A stretch of 64,000 nt of DNA from Gnetum montanum (Eukaryota > Streptophyta > Gnetopsida > Gnetales > Gnetaceae). The position numbers and the translations under genes are program-made. Below are positions 60,201-64,000 of this stretch, in pieces; positions within the stretch are counted from its first letter, which is position 1; each line of letters starts with the position of its first letter. The notes under the pieces are model-generated. The model was given only the letters and a program-made list of their open reading frames with translations. It searched no databases and was not told the origin of the DNA. Location of the stretch: contig MNCI01014694.1 in NCBI GenBank assembly GCA_015680685.1, positions 1,276,112 through 1,340,111 on the forward strand, read 5' to 3'.

Positions 60201-60940
60201 CATCATCTTCATTAGAGAGTTGGGAATGAACTTGTTCAATTTTTTCCATACCTTCAACATATGCACATGTTAGACTCTCAGTTGGCTCCATGCATATTAT
60301 GCTACTATCTAAATCAGCTATTAGTCATTGGCTGCCCTCCTACTTTATGGTTGCTGCATATAGACACAGTTGAATATTAATATCTTGTGCACACTTACTA
60401 CATGCCTTAATGTATGTGCTTTTGATTGACCAAATCTTTTGCACACAATTGCACCTATTATTGCTATATGCAATGCTTGAAATATGCTTCTTCTCAATTT
60501 TTCCTAACTCATTTTCCTTAGATATTTCAAGAGATAGGTCCCTTATACCCATTTACACATCAACCATGCTTGACCAAGCCCTTTCCATGATGATGGAGAA
60601 GTTACTTTTATAGTTTTCCACCTTGATTACCAGAAAATCAACAAGATAGGACAACCCACAGACTGTGGTCATAATGTCCTCTACTAATCCCAAAGGAATA
60701 GTAATCAACCAATTTGCTAATTCTAAATATATGTTGCTCTTCTTAAGAGGTGGTAGGTTCCAGGCTTTGTACATATCATGGGAGATGAGGTTAACTCTGA
60801 AACCAAAGTCAAGAAGAGCCTTGCATGGCTCTTGTTTGGTAATCTATAGAAAGATGAGTGGACTTCCTGGATCAAATCTTTTTGTAGGAAGGTTGTCAAC
60901 CTTGATCTCGTCAGAAATAGCATGAGTTAGCATTACAGTG
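57290..60940 (-). pseudogene. pol: Decayed pol of element G
   Basis: Sense order: protease near 60553-60830 ('KALLDFGF', the DSG triplet changed to DFG); RT near 59400-59900 ('GFIYPMVDSEWVSPLVIVSK', 'YSFLDSYSGYNQIQI'), with the catalytic box read as FMNDFS near 59465-59485; RNase H 58646-58918 ('FRHYVLGYKVFIDTDHSVIR'); integrase zinc-binding region near 58320-58500; integrase core 57907-58302 with GIDFMDP, SNNGTHF and GQVEVTN; C-terminal part 57433-57642 with 'WKGPYIIDQTF', ending near 57290. RT and integrase have each lost a catalytic Asp to Asn. There are frameshifts and stops throughout. Confidence 0.9.
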
Positions 60941-63522
60941 TAGATCCTAGGTGACACTTGGTTTGAAGGGTGCTTGAAGGTATTTGATTCAAAGGATGAG
61001 GGAACTGGAGATGCATGGTGAGTAGTTGAAGTAGGTTGTGAGGGCTAAAGAGGACTACTAGGCCAAAAGAAAGGTCATTTCCTTAATCGATTATCTAGAC
61101 CACTTGCTTGAAAAACTAGTTGTGAGTGTACAACCCTTGTAACATTTTGTTTCTACAGTTGTGAAGAAATTTCACCCTGCATGGATGAAGTAGGAGGTAA
61201 TTGAGTTGAAGGTGGAGGTGTAGGTGTAGAGGGATGTGGAGGATGATAAGGATATAGAGATGGGTTTTTCCCTCAAGTAGATGGTGAATGTGTTTAGTGG
61301 TACTTTGGAGGGTAATAGTGATGCTAGAATGATGCATGACTTGCCAAACTTCTAGGGGAGATGGGTTACTGAACATAGTACCCATATGAATCTAGTTGCT
61401 TATAAAGGTACTACTACCTTGGTGGTGGCATTCCCCACAATTGTGGTTAGTATCATTATTGGTACTATTCATAAGGTTATGGAGGAGTTCCACCTGGGTA
61501 GTAAGCTTATTGCTGTTAGTGGAACTACCTTGGGCTGCCTTGAGGGTAAGTTAATCATCTTGGATCTTTTCTATGTGCTAGGTGAGGATTTAATGCATAC
61601 ACTCTAGAGCCTTGTAAGTCTAACACCATAGGGTAGCATTCCTTTGGATGTTCATATTGACAAATGTCACATTCACATTTAGTTTTATCATCAAAGTTAG
61701 ACTCCACAACTTCCTCTACTACAATGGCCTTGCCCTTACCTTTTTGGTAGGCACGTTCAGCTTCTTTTTTCCATCTATGATTACGATCGCTATTTTGCTC
61801 TTTGGATTCTTCAGCAATCTTCAAAGTGATTTGAAACTTTTCATTTAAAGAGTTTCATAACTTGTCAATCTTGGCTGAAATGTTAGAAATAGATTTTTGG
61901 ATAGGCAAGTCTTTCTATTCATCACTTCATTAAGTGGTGACTTGTCCTCATCACAAAATCAGACCTTTCATTTTCTGATGGATGGGTTCCTATTATATTC
62001 TTTAGCACTCTCCCTTTTTCGTATCTCACCTTATTCTTTTGCTACCTACTCAATTAGCCTTTGGATATGATGAGCTCTCAGTTTAGACAACCTTTCTTGG
62101 GCATACACCCCAAGGGTTCTTCTTGTTTCTGCTTTGAGCCCATCTATGATGTGGCGAAGTTGTTCCCTTTGAGAGTAATCATGGCAAGGGCATCTATGTA
62201 AGAGTGAATAGTATTGGGCCATGGTAGCATCCAAGGATTCATGTGCTCCTTTTTTCTAGCCTTGGATTTCCCTTCTCAAGTTAGAAACTCTAGAGTATGT
62301 TTGATATTTTTCATTGAACAATTCTAACATGGTACTCCATCTTCAAAAAGATTCCAATTCTATGGATTGGTACCAACTTTTAGCTTCCTTAATGAGTGTC
62401 CTTGGGAAAAGCTTTAGTTTCTACCACTTGTTCTCTATGTTCTATAAGGCACAGGCATCTTGAAAATTTTGTAGATGTGTTTGCAAATTAGAATTGTATC
62501 CCCTCTCAAATCTTGGGATATTGTTCATATCTAAGTGCTTAATCCAACTATCCTTCATATTCCTAGTTGGTATTATCACTACCTCCANTTTGTAGATGTG
62601 TTTGCAAATTAGAATTGTATCCCCTCTCAAATCTTGGGATATTGTTCATATCTAAGTGCTTGATCCAACTATCCTTCATATTCCTAGTTGGTATTATCAC
62701 TACCTCCACAATGTTAAGCATAGTTTGAGTTCCAATAATGGTTCATCATCATCACTGCGTTGATGACGCTAATGATGGTTTCAGCCACCCATTCGATTTT
62801 GGTGGCCTTCATGATCATTATTATTTTGTCAATCACCTTCATCATAGTTGTTTTGATAGCAGCTTCAATGAGAACCATCAAATGAAGAGGAATGTTTAGA
62901 ATCAAATGAAGAGGATGAAGAGGAAGGTGGACTACCACCACCACCATAATGTCCACCACCACTCTTACACTTTTTACGATCACCATCATTAGATCCCTTG
63001 TTATTGTGATGTTCACCCCAGTCCCTACCTTGGCTATCACTCTTTCTTGAACCTGATTTATGAATAGTTGATTTCAAGGTCAAGTTCACACCCTTACCAT
63101 TAGTAACAGGAGGTGGAGAATATTAATGTTGAGAACCTTCTAAGGAAGGATCCTCGTTATTCTCTTGATCTAGTAAGAACAAGGATTTAGTGTAATGTTT
63201 CCCCTTTGTGACCTCATGGAGCCTCTCCTAATGTTTATCTTACTTACATTGTGTTTCAGCGGGACAATAGTTCCGAGTATCATATCCATCCACAACGTAC
63301 TCTTCATAAAGATTTGCTATAGGGTTTAAATAGCATTCAGAGCACAAATCTATCAAGGGGAAAAATAACGTTGCCCTCCATATCACACTATTGCATCTAT
63401 TCATCCTGATGTAAGATGAAGGTGAAATTTAGCACAAACTCATCTAGATGAGTGTATACCACCTTGCATTCCTATGGCATTGGTGGTTTAGTATCTTTAG
63501 GCTTACGAGAAGAAGAAGACAT
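60941..63522 (-). pseudogene. gag: Decayed gag of element G
   Basis: The ATG is at complement(63520-63522), reading MSSSSRKPKD. The N-terminal part includes 'LDEFVLNFTFILHQDE'. A Ser/Gly-rich basic stretch lies near 62865-63089 ('GGGGSPPSSSSSSFDSKHSS'). The capsid core runs over 62250-62700 ('HLDMNNIPRFERGYNSNLQT', 'FQDACAL') and is interrupted by the duplication at the N at 62588. After it come 'MDATMAQYYSLLHRCPCHDY' (62046-62234) and the zinc-knuckle-like CDICQYEHPKEC near 61640-61680. The Pro/Gln-rich tail lies near 61116-61385. Several stops and shifts are present. Confidence 0.87.
62468..62708. other. Single-N join with 120-bp duplication, likely assembly artefact
   Basis: The 120 bp at 62468-62587 recur at 62589-62708 with one mismatch (aatccaac versus gatccaac), separated by N at 62588. 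Gag of sister elements has this capsid segment once. The repeat is best explained by overlapping contig ends that were not merged. Confidence 0.87.
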
Positions 63523-63657
63523 TTTGTAAAACAAAATGAAATTGTCAGTGTGCTTTTATAATTTATGTATAGTGGGAATGTTATTGACCTTTAGGTTCAT
63601 ACAATGATATTAGTGGTATCCACTTAGACCTAAATAGCGCACACTCCACAAACAAAG

Positions 63658-63675
63658 TCCCTGACAATGATGCCA
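63658..63675 (-). other. Primer-binding site, tRNA-Asp type (element G)
   Basis: In sense it reads TTGGCATCATTGTCAGGG beside the 5' LTR. It differs from C's site by one base in this span. Confidence 0.87.
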
Positions 63676-63676
63676 A

Positions 63677-64000
63677 TGATGAGCAATGAGATACCCCTAT
63701 GCCCAACCATACAAATCACAAAGCATTCATGTGCAATCTAATCAAATTTAATGAACTTTATCATTTCTAGTGCACTAGCCCTTTAGAAAGTGAATCTAGC
63801 CTTAAGGTCAATCATTGTCCTCCCAATTATACTTGTGATGTACATTGGTATGATTAAGTGTACTGAGGCATCCAATTTTTATCATTTTGTATTTTATATT
63901 TTGGTGTTTGAAATGTAGATAAAAAGGAGTTTAATTAACTAATTTAAATTACTAATTAACTAAACATTAAACTAATCCTAACATAAGTATCCATTCCCAC
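63677..64000 (-). repeat. 5' LTR of element G (partial, runs off the window)
   Basis: In plus-strand view it begins TGATGAGCAATGAGATACCCC and closely tracks the first 320 bp of the 3' LTR at 41229 (for example 'tttatcatttctagtgcact' and 'cttgtgatgtacattggtat' occur in both). U3 and the TATA box lie outside the window. Confidence 0.92.

Larger units (their letters stand above)
41229..64000 (-). mobile_element. Element G: aORF-bearing Athila/Tat-like element, runs off the right edge
   Basis: The 3' LTR is 41229-42149. Internal DNA is 42150-42172 and 52103-63676, with element D between. The 5' LTR runs from 63677 past the window end. Without D it is about 13 kb, the same plan and size as element C: gag, pol, promoter-like block, aORF, PPT. 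The left flank is ACTGG (41224-41228), and the matching right flank would be outside the window. It is inserted in RNase H of element F. Confidence 0.92.

Noticed and set aside
41229-64000. Tandem array LTR-internal-LTR-internal-LTR made by unequal recombination
   Set aside because: The AAAAC duplication around D and the 23-bp PPT stub of G at 42150-42172 show that D is a simple insertion within G.

Overview
This window is plant nuclear DNA made almost wholly of nested, decayed Ty3/gypsy LTR retrotransposons. No intact gene, rRNA, tRNA or CRISPR array is seen. The main family is non-chromoviral Athila/Tat-like: its primer-binding sites match the 3' end of tRNA-Asp, its RT box is F(M/V)DDFS, and RNase H and integrase follow the RT. 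In-frame stops are mostly explained by C-to-T changes, as expected for long-methylated DNA. Old elements and the lack of host genes suggest a large-genome seed plant, possibly a gymnosperm, but the species cannot be told from this sequence.

Layout, with element names A-G used throughout. 1-267 is the tail of an LTR that enters from the left. Element A (+, 1416-7918; target duplication ATGCT) is an internally deleted copy. 7924-8166 is a short host remnant with a tRNA/SINE-like patch. Element C (-, 8172-32191; CCTTT) is about 13 kb once its two guests are removed: element B (+, 9671-19626; ACTAT/GCTAT), inside C's 3' extra ORF, and a solo LTR (+, 29255-30172; ATCAT), inside C's gag. 32675-35650 holds E, a different small LTR element with an unrecognised ORF. 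35651-38404 is AT-rich degenerate repeat. 38405-41228 is F (+), a truncated copy cut in its RNase H by element G (-, 41229 to beyond 64000). Element D (-, 42173-52102; AAAAC) sits inside G, 23 bp from G's 3' LTR.

The coding plan of the family is LTR, PBS, gag, protease-RT-RNase H-integrase, a long 3' noncoding part, PPT, LTR. C and G also carry a sense-strand extra ORF (aORF, about 945 codons) between pol and the 3' LTR. About 450 bp before that ORF, both contain a block that resembles the U3 promoter of their own LTR (GAGGCCTC palindromes followed by a TATA box). This suggests a duplicated LTR promoter driving the aORF, and is the most interesting signal in the window. U3 palindromes differ between subfamilies while the downstream LTR sequence stays alignable. 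Two single-N positions (32034 and 62588) are flanked by direct duplications of 45 and 120 bp and look like unmerged contig ends.
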